DNA of 64,000 nucleotides from Bacillus massiliglaciei (GCF_900098925.1 NZ_LT622359.1:474152-538151); one strand, 5' to 3'. Counted from the first letter of the stretch, positions 35,136-43,751 are shown. A program made the numbers and translations. Notes: generated by a model from the sequence alone, not told the origin.

Positions 35136-35579
35136 ATGGAGATTCAAACAAAATTCCACGGCCCAGTCAGCGTTGCTGAAAATGAAATCTACACATTTGA
35201 AAAAGGGATTCCGGGTTTCATTGACGAGACCTCTTTCTGTCTGCTGCCTATAGAGGAAACCCCGTTTTGGGTATTGCAGTCTGTACAGACGAAAGAATTA
35301 GGGTTTATTGTCGTAAATCCATTTGAGAACTTCCCGGAGTATGAGGTGAAATTATCAGATGAAGCACAGACGGCGTTGCAGATTGGATCAGAACAAGAAG
35401 TGTGGGTGTTTGCTATTTTGACAGTGAGAGAACCCTTTAGCCAGACAACGGTTAATTTGAAGGCCCCTCTCGTGTTAAATAATGAGAAAAAGCTGGGCAA
35501 GCAGTTCATTATGAATGACGCACTCTATGAAACAAAGCAGCTGCTCCTTCAGCCTCTGACTGTACGGGAGGCGAGATGA
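35136..35579 (+). CDS. fliW: FliW, flagellin-homeostasis protein and CsrA antagonist
   Basis: 147 residues with the typical FliW pattern ([41 protein letters not shown]). FliW binds flagellin and, when flagellin is low, binds CsrA so that hag mRNA is translated. It overlaps csrA by 1-4 bases at its stop, so the two antagonists are made together. Confidence 0.95.
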   Translation: MEIQTKFHGPVSVAENEIYTFEKGIPGFIDETSFCLLPIEETPFWVLQSVQTKELGFIVVNPFENFPEYEVKLSDEAQTALQIGSEQEVWVFAILTVREPFSQTTVNLKAPLVLNNEKKLGKQFIMNDALYETKQLLLQPLTVREAR

Positions 35580-35812
35580 TGCTGGTTTTAACAAGAAAGA
35601 AAAACGAATCGATCATGATTGGTGATGAGATTGAAATCACTGTTTTGGCAGTGGAGGGCGAGCAGATTAAGCTCGGAATCCAAGCACCAAAACAGATCGA
35701 TATCCACCGTAAAGAAGTCTATGTATCGATCCAAGAGGAAAACAGCGAAGCAAGTAAAACAGAGGTACAATTGCTTTCTAACTTAACTTCTTTTTTAAAT
35801 AAAAAATCGTAA
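35579..35812 (+). CDS. csrA: CsrA, translational repressor of flagellin
   Basis: 77 residues beginning [24 protein letters not shown], the invariant CsrA core; the ATG at 35576 directly before it is an alternative start. The dimer binds GGA-containing hairpins; the hag leader downstream contains one. The C-terminal extension ([19 protein letters not shown]) is that of the longer Bacillus form which binds FliW. Confidence 0.95.
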   Translation: MLVLTRKKNESIMIGDEIEITVLAVEGEQIKLGIQAPKQIDIHRKEVYVSIQEENSEASKTEVQLLSNLTSFLNKKS

Positions 35813-35831
35813 AAAAATATAAAAACCTACT

Positions 35832-35857
35832 TAACAAACATCACTCCCTGACGATAT
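35832..35857 (+). promoter_or_regulatory. Sigma-D promoter of hag1
   Basis: TAAC (35832) and GACGATAT (35850), 14 bases apart, are close to the sigma-D consensus, 105 bases before the start codon, leaving room for a regulated leader. Confidence 0.75.
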
Positions 35858-35866
35858 TAATAACAG

Positions 35867-35953
35867 AACGGTGAAACTGATACAGGCGGCCGACTTCATC
35901 GGTTTCACCGCTTATTACTCCACACGGATGTGGAAGTTAAAACTCAGGGAGGA
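35867..35953 (+). promoter_or_regulatory. hag1 leader with CsrA-binding hairpin
   Basis: A hairpin CGGTGAAAC / GTTTCACCG lies near 35869-35910. Then TCCACACGGATGTGGA (35919-35934) forms a six-bp stem presenting GGA in its loop, the canonical high-affinity CsrA site. The ribosome binding site GGGAGGA (35947) supplies a second GGA. This is the two-site arrangement known for B. subtilis hag. Confidence 0.75.
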
Positions 35954-35961
35954 AACAAAAA

Positions 35962-37497
35962 ATGATTATCAATCACAATATCGCAGCACTTAATACACAT
36001 CGTCAGTTGAATAGTGCTTCAACAGCGCAATCAAGTTCAATGGAGAAATTATCTTCAGGTCTTCGAATTAACAAAGCTGGAGATGACGCTGCAGGTCTAG
36101 CAATCTCTGAAAAAATGCGTGGACAAATTCGTGGGTTAGACCAAGCGTCTAAAAACTCTCAAGATGGTATCTCTTTCATTCAAACGGCTGAAGGTGCTTT
36201 AAATGAAACACATGATATCCTACAACGTATGCGTGAATTAGCAGTTCAATCTGCCAATGATACAAATACAGATGCTGACCGTGGAGAGCTTCAAAAAGAA
36301 GTTGACCAATTAGCTGAAGAAATTACTCGTATTGCAAATAACACTGAGTTCAATACTAAATCTTTATTGAACGGTGCTGTTAGTGATAGTGGTGAAAAAG
36401 CAGCTGTATTCCAGATTGGGGCAAACTCAGGTCAAAATATTACTTTAAATATTAAAGCTATGGATGCTGCATCTTTAGGAGTTGCAAGAGATGCAACTAC
36501 TGCTACAGCTACTGCTAATGGTTCTGAAATCTCAAATGTGAAATTGGGAGATACTTTAGGAGCAGCGCTTGTTGATGGAGCAAACATTACATTTAATGCA
36601 GCTGATAATACTGGTGTCAATGCTACAGGTACTTTAGATGTAAACGGAAATACAATTACAGCTGACGCAGGTGCAGCTGGTACAGCACTTAATGGTTTGA
36701 AAATTGTTTTTGCTGCAGATGATGACTCAGCAGCAGCTGCATCATTTAATGGTACTGATACAGTAACAATTACTGGAGACTGGGATAACAGTGGAACTAA
36801 TGCCCCTGCTAACTTAGCTGCACTTGAATCTCTTATTCAAGGAGCAGATGCATCCTTATCAGGTGTAACTCTTAGTGAATCAGGCTCATTTACAGCAGCT
36901 GATTTTGCTAACGCTGGAACTATTACTCTAGGTGGAGGAGCAGCGGCAAACGCAGCTGAAACTATTATTACAATTAGTGATGGCGGTTCAAATACTCAAA
37001 CTGTTACAGTAGCAGATACTGCTACAAAGGTTTCCGTTACATCTGGAGCATTCAATGGTCTATCATTCGAAGTAGGTGATGCTACTGCTCTTTCTTCTGG
37101 TGCAGATTCTATTGACCTTGATATTACAACTGTAGCAGCAACTGCGGCAACATTTGCTAGTAACGAAAAAACTGGTGATGCAGTGGCGAAAGCAGGTATT
37201 GATATTTCTTCTCAATCTGCTGCGGACACTGCGGTTACTTCAATTAACAATGCAATTGAAACTGTTTCAGCTGAGCGTTCAAAATTTGGTGCATATCAAA
37301 ACCGTTTAGAGCACACAATCAACAACCTAAACACATCTTCTGAAAACCTAACTGCTGCGGAATCTCGTATCCGTGACGTAGATATGGCGAAAGAAATGAT
37401 GGAACAAACTAAGAATTCTATTCTTTCTCAAGCAGCACAAGCAATGTTGGCTCAATCAAATTCAATGCCTCAAGGAGTTTTGCAACTTCTAAGGTAA
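35962..37497 (+). CDS. hag: Flagellin Hag1 (unspliced reading frame, 511 aa)
   Basis: Flagellin with conserved D0/D1 ends: MIINHNIAALNTHRQLNSAS, SMEKLSSGLRINKAGDDAAGLAI, and at the C-terminus LEHTINNLNTSSENLTAAESRIRDVDMAKEM. The central region (about residues 140-410) is long, Thr/Ala/Asp-rich and surface-exposed; total length is well above the roughly 300 residues of B. subtilis Hag. The last 14 codons and stop (37453-37497) appear to be the 5' end of a group I intron. Spliced mRNA would instead be 35962-37452 joined to 37831-37875, giving QANQQPQGVLQLLR as the end in place of QSNSMPQGVLQLLR. Confidence 0.93.
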   Translation: MIINHNIAALNTHRQLNSASTAQSSSMEKLSSGLRINKAGDDAAGLAISEKMRGQIRGLDQASKNSQDGISFIQTAEGALNETHDILQRMRELAVQSANDTNTDADRGELQKEVDQLAEEITRIANNTEFNTKSLLNGAVSDSGEKAAVFQIGANSGQNITLNIKAMDAASLGVARDATTATATANGSEISNVKLGDTLGAALVDGANITFNAADNTGVNATGTLDVNGNTITADAGAAGTALNGLKIVFAADDDSAAAASFNGTDTVTITGDWDNSGTNAPANLAALESLIQGADASLSGVTLSESGSFTAADFANAGTITLGGGAAANAAETIITISDGGSNTQTVTVADTATKVSVTSGAFNGLSFEVGDATALSSGADSIDLDITTVAATAATFASNEKTGDAVAKAGIDISSQSAADTAVTSINNAIETVSAERSKFGAYQNRLEHTINNLNTSSENLTAAESRIRDVDMAKEMMEQTKNSILSQAAQAMLAQSNSMPQGVLQLLR

Positions 37498-37830
37498 TGA
37501 ACGAAGGGCGTCTTATCTAGTAATGGATAAGAGTATAACTGGGTGAATTGCTGGAACTTCCTAAAGCTTCATCAACCACAACGTAACTGGAAACGGTCAG
37601 CGTGAAGGTCTGAAAATGATGAGGATGACACATGACACAATGGATAATCAGCAGCCAAGCTCCTGTTCCGAAAGGATGGAGAAGGTTCAACGACTAGAGA
37701 AAACGGTCTAAGGCAAAAAGCTATGGCTATGAATCTCGTAGGGCAGCAAATGCTGTTCGAAGTGCCCAGCTCCATGAAAACATGGATGAAGATATAGTCT
37801 ATTCTGTAGTCGAAAGATACAGTCGCAAAG
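37453..37830 (+). ncRNA. Group I intron A near the hag1 3' end
   Basis: All four conserved core elements are present in order: P AATTGCTGGAAC (37546), Q AATCAGCAGCCAAGC (37646), R GTTCAACGACTAGA (37685) and S AAGATATAGTCT (37789). P4 (TGCTG/CAGCA) and P7 (GACTA/TAGTC) pairings form. Boundaries are inferred: exon 1 ends in U (GCT, Ala), the intron ends in G (37830), and joining restores the canonical flagellin end MLA-QANQQPQGVLQLLR. There is no endonuclease frame inside. I could not place the P1 guide helix, so boundaries remain to be shown. Confidence 0.85.
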
Positions 37831-37875
37831 CAAGCGAACCAACAACCACAAGGAGTTCTACAACTTCTTCGTTAA
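37831..37875 (+). CDS. hag: hag1 exon 2 (last 14 codons and stop)
   Basis: Encodes QANQQPQGVLQLLR and TAA in phase with exon 1 after intron removal. It has no ribosome binding site of its own. The 28 bases from 37854 recur exactly at 42133-42160. Confidence 0.75.
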   Translation, partial: QANQQPQGVLQLLR

Positions 37876-37876
37876 T
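37867..37876 (+). repeat. CTTCGTTAAT, flagellin stop-region repeat (4 copies)
   Basis: The 10-mer spanning the last flagellin codons and stop occurs at 37867-37876, 42146-42155, 52069-52078 and 54612-54621. Each lies at the edge of an acquired module. It is the best candidate for an integration core. Confidence 0.55.
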
Positions 37877-37892
37877 TTTAGTTTTGATACAG

Positions 37893-37925
37893 GAGACTCT
37901 AGTTTTGCTAGGGTCTCTTTCTTTT
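37893..37925 (+). terminator. Flagellin terminator, copy 1
   Basis: GAGACTCTAG / CTAGGGTCTC stem followed by a T-rich tract. Near-identical hairpins lie at 42172 and 52095 after the other flagellin 3' ends. Confidence 0.9.
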
Positions 37926-38003
37926 TGATAATCGACAGTATAAAATTGACCTTGTAGGAAGAATAAATAGTTGATAGCTTTAGCAGTTATGGGGGGGATA
38001 GTA

Positions 38004-39515
38004 TTGATTTCTGAAGAAACTTTAAGAAATATATCTGACCTTTTTAATGGAGATATAGAGGGAGATTTCTTTAAATATAAGTCTGGACCTCAGTTGGTTA
38101 ATTTTTTTAACTCCCGTTTTGGTTATGAAGATTCATATGGGCAAGGTTTCCCATCAAGATGGTATTTTACTATGGATAAACTAATAGACCTAATTAATAA
38201 GAAAAAGATTAATAGTTTCTTTGATATTGTTCTAAGTAAAAGGTACCTCATGCTTGAAAAGCAAATTACTGAAGTTAAGGCTGTAATTTTAAGCGAAAAG
38301 ATACTTCAAGCGTTAAATAATTATCTAAAGCCAAGTGGATTTGTAATCGTTAAAAAAGAAGATAAATTCGAGTTAGTTAGTGAAGATGATGATTTGGTAT
38401 ATGTAGGAGAGGGTGGATTTGCTACAGTTTACAGGAGAAAGTCTAACGGATTAATAGTTAAGAAGTTAAGAGAAGAATTTCTTGTAAAGCAAGATATTAA
38501 AAGCCGATTTAAAAGAGAGTATAATATAACAAAATCCTTAAATGATGTACCAGGAATTATTGAAGTTTATGATTTTAATATGGATGATTATTCCTATACA
38601 ATGAAATTTGCTGAACAAAGTTTATTTGATTATATTTCTAATTTCACACATGACTTCGATAGTCAGAAAACTATGATACGTCAAATACTTTATGTAATGA
38701 ATAAGGTACATGACAGAAATATTATACATAGAGATATAAGTCCTCATAATATCTTGATAGTGAATGGAATGCTACATATTTCCGATTTTGGCTTAGGTAA
38801 AGATTTAGATATGTTCCATTCACATAGAACTGCTTATACGAACTCATTTGGACAGTTATTCTATTGTGCACCTGAACAGTTTATGCAACTGAAAGAGGGG
38901 GATAAGAAAAGTGATGTTTATTCTCTAGGAAGATTAATAAACTTTATAATCGCTGGTGACCCTAGAATTTATAATCACATACTTAGAAGTGTTACTGAAA
39001 AAGCAACTAATGAAAATCCTTTATACAGATTTCAAGATGCTAGGGAGTTACTGAAAGCTGTAGAAAAAACAATTTCGTATCATGAGAATAGTGAAAAAAT
39101 CCAAGAAGTAAAAGAAAAGATTAAAAATGGTATTTATGATGAAGATGTTGAAAATTATATTTATGGTTTAAATGGGATAGAGTTATGTAGAGACATGGTT
39201 AACATTCCCCAGTTTATTAATTCAATTATGAGTTTCATTGAAAACAATGAAAAGCGTAGTTTAGAAATAATTAAATTGGTCGAGGATTCCTTTCAAGAAT
39301 ATTGTGGCTTTTCATATCCGTCTTATGATGTATTCTCACAGTTAGCGTATCGAATTTTAAAATCTGACGGCTTCTCATATTTGACTAAAGAAACATCTGC
39401 CAGGGTATTAAATACTATTGCTACTGATGTAAACCGCTTTGATTCACAAAAATTGATAGAAGAATTGATAGAAAATGGAATAGAACCTAGTATTGAAGAT
39501 ATTCTTTCAGTGTAA
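38004..39515 (+). CDS. Defence-like Ser/Thr protein kinase with AbiJ-like N-terminus
   Basis: 503 residues from TTG 38004, placed behind GGGGGGAT (ATG 37989 is possible). Residues 1-90 (ISDLFNGDIEGDFFKYKSGPQLVNFFNSRFG, GFPSRWYFTMDKL) resemble the N-terminal domains seen on AbiJ-type abortive infection and other defence proteins. The kinase domain (about 125-345) is complete: loop GEGGFATVY, lysine in IVKKL, HRDISPHN catalytic loop and DFG. The C-terminal part is helical. It is much more AT-rich than the flagellar genes and lies between flagellin 3'-end copies, so it is probably horizontally acquired cargo. Confidence 0.75.
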   Translation: MISEETLRNISDLFNGDIEGDFFKYKSGPQLVNFFNSRFGYEDSYGQGFPSRWYFTMDKLIDLINKKKINSFFDIVLSKRYLMLEKQITEVKAVILSEKILQALNNYLKPSGFVIVKKEDKFELVSEDDDLVYVGEGGFATVYRRKSNGLIVKKLREEFLVKQDIKSRFKREYNITKSLNDVPGIIEVYDFNMDDYSYTMKFAEQSLFDYISNFTHDFDSQKTMIRQILYVMNKVHDRNIIHRDISPHNILIVNGMLHISDFGLGKDLDMFHSHRTAYTNSFGQLFYCAPEQFMQLKEGDKKSDVYSLGRLINFIIAGDPRIYNHILRSVTEKATNENPLYRFQDARELLKAVEKTISYHENSEKIQEVKEKIKNGIYDEDVENYIYGLNGIELCRDMVNIPQFINSIMSFIENNEKRSLEIIKLVEDSFQEYCGFSYPSYDVFSQLAYRILKSDGFSYLTKETSARVLNTIATDVNRFDSQKLIEELIENGIEPSIEDILSV

Positions 39516-39533
39516 TGAAGGGAATGGGAGAAA

Positions 39534-39560
39534 CGAACCAACAATCACTAGGAGTTCTTG
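39534..39560 (+). repeat. Degenerate copy of the hag1 exon 2 start
   Basis: These 27 bases match hag1 exon 2 (37835-37861) at 23 positions. They lie just after the kinase gene and mark the edge of a module, with a short AT-rich stretch and the IS element between them and the next flagellin remnant. Confidence 0.6.
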
Positions 39561-39707
39561 TTTTTGTCAATATTATATTGAGCCAGAGCGATCACTTTAA
39601 AAGTGAGCCACTTAGTGTCTGTTAACTCCCATATTTGGGAGTAGTTGGGTGTTTGGGTGCCTTGCCCCGGAGAGGGGCAAGACACCCAAACACCTCGCCC
39701 GCCGTTG

Positions 39708-40466
39708 TTACCCTTCGACAACTTCCCGATGTTGCATACTTTGACGGAATCTATAGGATTCTCCGTTAAGTAGGTGGATGTGCGATCGGTGCGTAAGGCG
39801 ATCAAGTAATGCAGCGGTCATTTTATCGTCGCCAAATATGTTTGTCCATTCCGAGAATTCTAGATTAGTTGTAACAATAACGCTCGCGCGTTCATAACGA
39901 CTTGAAAAGAATTGGAACAATAACTCTGCTCCAATTTTGGAGAAGGGGACATACCCTAACTCATCAACAATGATCAAATCAAATTTGAGCCACTTCTTCT
40001 CAAATGCCCCAAGCTTATGCTCCTCGTTGGCCATAAGTAATTCTTCTACTAACGCCGATGCTGTAATAAACTTAGTTTTATAACCATTTTGAATCATTTC
40101 TACCCCAAGAGCGATTGCCAAGTGAGTTTTACCAGTACCACTATTCCCCAAAAATATTAGATTTTCCTTTTTGTCTACGAATTCACCCTTAGCCATGGTG
40201 ATAAAGCGGTTTCGATTCAAGCTTGGCATTAAGCTGAAATCATAGGTATCTAATGTTTTCTGGACAGGGAACGCAGCTTGCTTAAGTCTCCTCTGTCTCT
40301 GATTTTCTTCTCTTGTTTCTAATTCTGTTTCTAGTAATGCCAATAGGTATTCTTCATAACTTAGGTTTCTTTCCTCCGCTTCTCTAGCGAGAGAGCGATA
40401 CTGTCTTCCGATTGTCGGCATTCTAAGTTGCTTTACAATATGATCTAGCATGATTTCTGCATTCAT
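39708..40466 (-). CDS. istB: IS21 helper ATPase IstB
   Basis: 252 residues of the AAA+ (DnaC-like) family: Walker A GNSGTGKTHLAIALG, Walker B LIIVDELGYVPF and the sensor block SVIVTTNLEFSEW. It helps the transposase choose and deform the target DNA. Its start overlaps the istA stop by 4 bases. The reading frame is complete. Confidence 0.95.
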   Translation of the reverse strand: MNAEIMLDHIVKQLRMPTIGRQYRSLAREAEERNLSYEEYLLALLETELETREENQRQRRLKQAAFPVQKTLDTYDFSLMPSLNRNRFITMAKGEFVDKKENLIFLGNSGTGKTHLAIALGVEMIQNGYKTKFITASALVEELLMANEEHKLGAFEKKWLKFDLIIVDELGYVPFSKIGAELLFQFFSSRYERASVIVTTNLEFSEWTNIFGDDKMTAALLDRLTHRSHIHLLNGESYRFRQSMQHREVVEG

Positions 40467-41986
40467 TTTGTCTGACCTCCAGTTAGTTGTTCATATTGAG
40501 CTACATTTGACTTTTTAACTTTATAGTCTAGCAGATTTGTAGGTGTCTTCTCTTTAGAGAGCTCGTGAGACTTCAAATGGTTATTCGTTAGCCTTTGGAT
40601 GATTTCATGCACAACTTCATAACGAAAAACTTGTGCTTCCTCAGCCTCACTCAAGGCCTGTGTTAACTTTTCCATTCCAATTTCACGATGAAGGAGGAGA
40701 AGTCGTATGAACTTTCGATCTCCAATGGCTCCTTCTTGTTCTCTCATCTTCCGATGAAAACGCCTGAACACAGCTGGAATGTCAGAAGCTTGGAAAGCAT
40801 GTGCATCACGTATCGCACGAGGCTTTTTTATCAACGCTTCTAGATAATGGTCCAATACAGTAATCATTTGATTTCGTTCATTTGAACGTAAATGTTCTGC
40901 GATCACTTGGTTTTGAGCCACAACGATCACTCGGTCGACAAAAATTTTTGCCCATACAGCTTGGCCGACATAACCACATGGGACAGAATACTGATTGGTT
41001 TCGATTGAGATTAGTGAAGTCTTGTTTACCTGACAAGAGACTAGCTTACAGGCTTCAAACCGTTGTTCAGGAAGTGGGTGAAGATATTCCTTTTCTTTAG
41101 CCCACATATCAGCGATTGTTTCTTTGGTATAAGGAACGGTTTTGCGTTCTGCCTCGTTAAAACACCAATCTTGTAAATAATCATTCAATTCATCTAGTGT
41201 CTGAACCTCCGGCTCAGGTACAAAGGCATTTCTTCTTACATAGCCTACCAATCCCTCTACACGTCCTTTTTCATTTCCAGATCTGACATTGCAGAACTCA
41301 GATTTGAATAGATAATGTGTTTGTAAGGCAAGAAATGATTCCTGTTCCAATCGGTCTCTACCTTGAAGGATTTTTACCACAGCTGTTTTTAAATTATCAA
41401 ATAGACCTTCAGTTGGAACTCCTCCAAAAAATTCAAACGCATGAACAAATCCATCAAGGAAAGCTTCCTGTTTTTCATGAAGATAAGCTCTCACAAACCT
41501 TACACGACTTGCGGAAAGCTGAATGCAAAAGAGGTAAATACGTTTCTTTCGACCCTGTAGAATGATGTCCGCCTCTCCCCAGTCGAATTGGAATTGGTGG
41601 CCGAGTTGAAAATCAAGAGGAATGAAGACTTCCTGAAGCTTTTTTCTGCGTTTCCTTACTATTTTTCGTATATTAGATTCCGAACCTTCAAAGTCATATT
41701 CATTAACTAATCTGTTATATATATTGGTAGCCGTATGTTTCTGCTTACCCCATCGGTTGAGGTCATCCTCTAACCATTGGTCAATTATTGGTAATACCCG
41801 TTTTGTTTCTTCAGAATAATCTTTAGTACCACCATAGATTCTTTGGCGTTGTATGGTTGTTGGAGCTTCCTGTTCTTTTAAATACTTACTTACTGTATTC
41901 CTTGAAATACCAAGCTTTTTAGCTATTTGTCTTTGTGATAGTCCTTCTACCTCATGTAAGAATTTGATATTATAAAATTGAGCCAT
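40463..41986 (-). CDS. istA: IS21 transposase IstA
   Basis: 507 residues; ATG 41986 is best spaced from AAAGG although the frame extends 3 codons. The N-terminal HTH (LSQRQIAKKLGISRNTVSKYLKE) binds the terminal repeats. The DDE catalytic core shows FQFDWGEADI (first Asp), LFDNLKTAV (second Asp) and NEKGRVEGLVGYVRR (Glu). It is complete, so the element may be active. Confidence 0.95.
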   Translation of the reverse strand: MAQFYNIKFLHEVEGLSQRQIAKKLGISRNTVSKYLKEQEAPTTIQRQRIYGGTKDYSEETKRVLPIIDQWLEDDLNRWGKQKHTATNIYNRLVNEYDFEGSESNIRKIVRKRRKKLQEVFIPLDFQLGHQFQFDWGEADIILQGRKKRIYLFCIQLSASRVRFVRAYLHEKQEAFLDGFVHAFEFFGGVPTEGLFDNLKTAVVKILQGRDRLEQESFLALQTHYLFKSEFCNVRSGNEKGRVEGLVGYVRRNAFVPEPEVQTLDELNDYLQDWCFNEAERKTVPYTKETIADMWAKEKEYLHPLPEQRFEACKLVSCQVNKTSLISIETNQYSVPCGYVGQAVWAKIFVDRVIVVAQNQVIAEHLRSNERNQMITVLDHYLEALIKKPRAIRDAHAFQASDIPAVFRRFHRKMREQEGAIGDRKFIRLLLLHREIGMEKLTQALSEAEEAQVFRYEVVHEIIQRLTNNHLKSHELSKEKTPTNLLDYKVKKSNVAQYEQLTGGQTK

Positions 41987-42132
41987 ATCGATCATCCTTT
42001 GTGCCTCTCTCTAAAAGTGATAGTTTGGTCACTTTCAATCATAAGAGAGGTTATCAAAATTGGAAATCATGTGGCTCATTTTTTATGTGATCGAACCCTT
42101 CAAAAGTGGCTCAATATTAAATTATCAAATAC

Positions 42133-42201
42133 AGTTCTACAACTTCTTCGTTAATTTTAGATTATATGAAAGGGACTCTAGTTTTTACTAGGGTCTCTTT
42201 T
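42133..42201 (+). pseudogene. Flagellin 3'-end remnant with terminator (copy 2)
   Basis: 42133-42160 is a perfect 28-base copy of the hag1 exon 2 end and stop region (37854-37881). It is followed by the flagellin terminator hairpin GGGACTCTAG / CTAGGGTCTC (42173-42199). No flagellin body precedes it, so this is either a target-site duplication or what is left of a third flagellin copy. Confidence 0.8.
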
Positions 42202-42333
42202 ACATATAGAGGTAATGAAAAAGAACGAAAATATATATTATATACTGGAACATGCATGCTTCGGATGTTCATAAATGCAGGGCTTCTCTCTTTTGAGGGA
42301 AGTCCTTTTTCAATTGAAGGAGGAGATAAGATA

Positions 42334-42633
42334 ATGTATTTAGACTGGTTTGTTGGAACAATGAAAAAGACATTTAACATTGAGGTTAAAAGAGAGGATG
42401 TAGGCTATGAAGCCCATGATTTCTATCATGAAGAAATAGATGATTTGCTCATCCCTGCTGAACACCTAGAAAAACTACCAAACCCATTACTTATTGAAGC
42501 AATTTCGTATATAGATGATAAAGGGTATGAGTGGATTGCTGGTTATGTACTTGAGGAGGAAATGAGAGAGAAGCTGTATGAAGTATGGATTAAGAATGGG
42601 GAACAAATTGCTTACGAGATTTATGTTGACTAA
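42334..42633 (+). CDS. Element protein of unknown function (99 aa), copy A
   Basis: The start at ATG 42334 follows GGAGGAGAT; the open frame extends upstream through a terminator and is not used. The acidic, soluble protein (DWFVGTMKKTFNIEVKREDVGYEAHDFYHEEIDDLLIPAEH) has no family I know. A second copy with a stop codon lies at 53473. Both copies precede a conserved leader and a tyrosine recombinase gene, so it is a fixed part of that module. Confidence 0.65.
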   Translation: MYLDWFVGTMKKTFNIEVKREDVGYEAHDFYHEEIDDLLIPAEHLEKLPNPLLIEAISYIDDKGYEWIAGYVLEEEMREKLYEVWIKNGEQIAYEIYVD

Positions 42634-42639
42634 GCGGGA

Positions 42640-42862
42640 TTCACGACATTTCTTTCTGCAATCTCATGTCAAAACTAAAAGGAATTAAATCATGTTTTGC
42701 AGAATGTATGAGCGACAAAGAAATGGAATGGTTTCTATATGAAAAAACTGCCGACATTATTATATAACTGTCGTGAGTTGGAAGGATGGCAAGGAAAATT
42801 GAATACTAAGAAAACGTAAAGGGCTATTGGTGTATAAATGCGTACATCAATAGCCTTTTTTC
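42640..42862 (+). ncRNA. Conserved leader RNA ahead of the recombinase, copy A
   Basis: This gene-free stretch is highly similar to 53793-54014. It contains CACGACA (42643) and its complement TGTCGTG (about 42768), and ends in a strong terminator: GGCTATTGGTGTA (42822) pairs with TACATCAATAGCC (42843), followed by six T. The recombinase start lies 21 bases later. Conservation outside any frame plus a terminator suggests a small RNA or an attenuator controlling recombinase expression. Confidence 0.5.
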
Positions 42863-42882
42863 ATTTTGGAGGTGAATCATTC

Positions 42883-43751
42883 TTGGAGATAGCAGAATTT
42901 GAACAATGGCTTTTCACAGAGGGCAAAGCAGCTAAAACAATCGAGTCATATGTGAACGATGTAAAAGGATTCCAATTATATTTGCAAGAGAAATTGGAGG
43001 ATGTTCCAGTCCTATCCCGTTTTTCTTTTGTCAGGTACAAGGAACATCTGATGAAGGAGAGCATGCTGTTTCAACCATCAACAAAAAGATTAATAGTCTA
43101 AAAGTTTACAACGATTTTCTAAGAACCAAAGGACTTCTAAGTGAATCATTCATTCAGTTGAAGCGGGATAGAATCAAAATTGCCGCTGGAAGTGAGGAAA
43201 ATGTGGATGCTCTTTCGGATGAGCAGGTGGAACAATTGCTATTTTTCGTTGAAAACAGAAACAAGGTTAGCACTCGTAACAAGCTGATTGTCTATTTGTT
43301 GCTCTATACGGGTGTAAGGGTCAGTGAACTGGTTGGAATCAAGATAGCAGACATTGATTTTATGATGAACCAATTGACGGTGATTGGAAAAGGAGGAAAG
43401 AGACGTGAAATCGGGCTTAGACAGGACGTGCTTCAATTAGTAGGGGGCTACATGAAAGAAGAGCGTTCAGCGTCTAATTTCAGCCATAGTGACTATCTAT
43501 TAGTGAGCCAGAGGGCAGAAAAAATGCATCGAGATGCAGTGAGGGATTGGCTAGCGAAGATTTCAAAAGAGCTAGGGTTCAAGCTGCATCCTCATTTGTT
43601 TCGTCATACGTTCTGTACAAGATTGCTGAAAAAGGGTGTAGACCTTACAACTGTAAGCAAGCTGGCAGGGCATTCTACTGTAAATATGACAGCAAGGTTT
43701 TACATTCAAACAACCAAACAAGAGAAGATGGATGCGGTCAATCTACTATGA
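42883..43751 (+). pseudogene. Tyrosine recombinase (XerC-like), copy A, with one frameshift
   Basis: Translation from TTG 42883 (behind GGAGGTG) gives the core-binding domain (EFEQWLFTEGKAAKTIESYVNDVKGF). Near 43050 one base is missing relative to copy B, shifting the frame. The catalytic domain is fully open from 43158: Arg in TGVRVSEL, Lys in GKGGKRRE, HLFRHTFC, LAGHSTVNMT and the tyrosine in ARFYIQT. It is therefore either a recent pseudogene, a frameshift-expressed enzyme, or a stand-alone catalytic fragment. Confidence 0.75.

Larger units (their letters stand above)
39579..42113. mobile_element. IS21-family insertion sequence
   Basis: The ends are TGAGCCA...TGGCTCA, and both termini contain a second GATCAC / TGAGCCAC block in inverted orientation, as in the multiple terminal repeats of IS21 elements. 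The flanking ATAT (39575-39578 and 42114-42117) is a possible 4-bp target duplication. istA and istB are both intact and read leftward. It landed in the AT-rich spacer between the kinase cassette and a flagellin 3'-end remnant. Confidence 0.9.
42334..43500 (+). repeat. Duplicated module (with 53473-54611)
   Basis: The unknown 99-aa gene, the leader RNA and the recombinase gene occur in the same order and spacing at 53473-54611, with high nucleotide similarity and independent mutations in each copy. The pair flanks the replication module and hag2. Confidence 0.8.

Noticed and set aside
37572-37775. Minus-strand frame inside intron A as a possible intron-encoded protein
   Set aside because: It runs antisense through the conserved ribozyme core and has no start signal or endonuclease motif.
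39570-39578. ATATTA as a 6-bp IS21 target duplication
   Set aside because: A left copy exists at 39570-39575 but is separated from the IS end by three bases; the adjacent ATAT is the better fit, though AT-rich and weak.
42166-42333. Upstream extension of the 99-aa gene
   Set aside because: It would be translated through the flagellin terminator hairpin, while a perfect GGAGGAG site lies before ATG 42334; copy B has only the short form.
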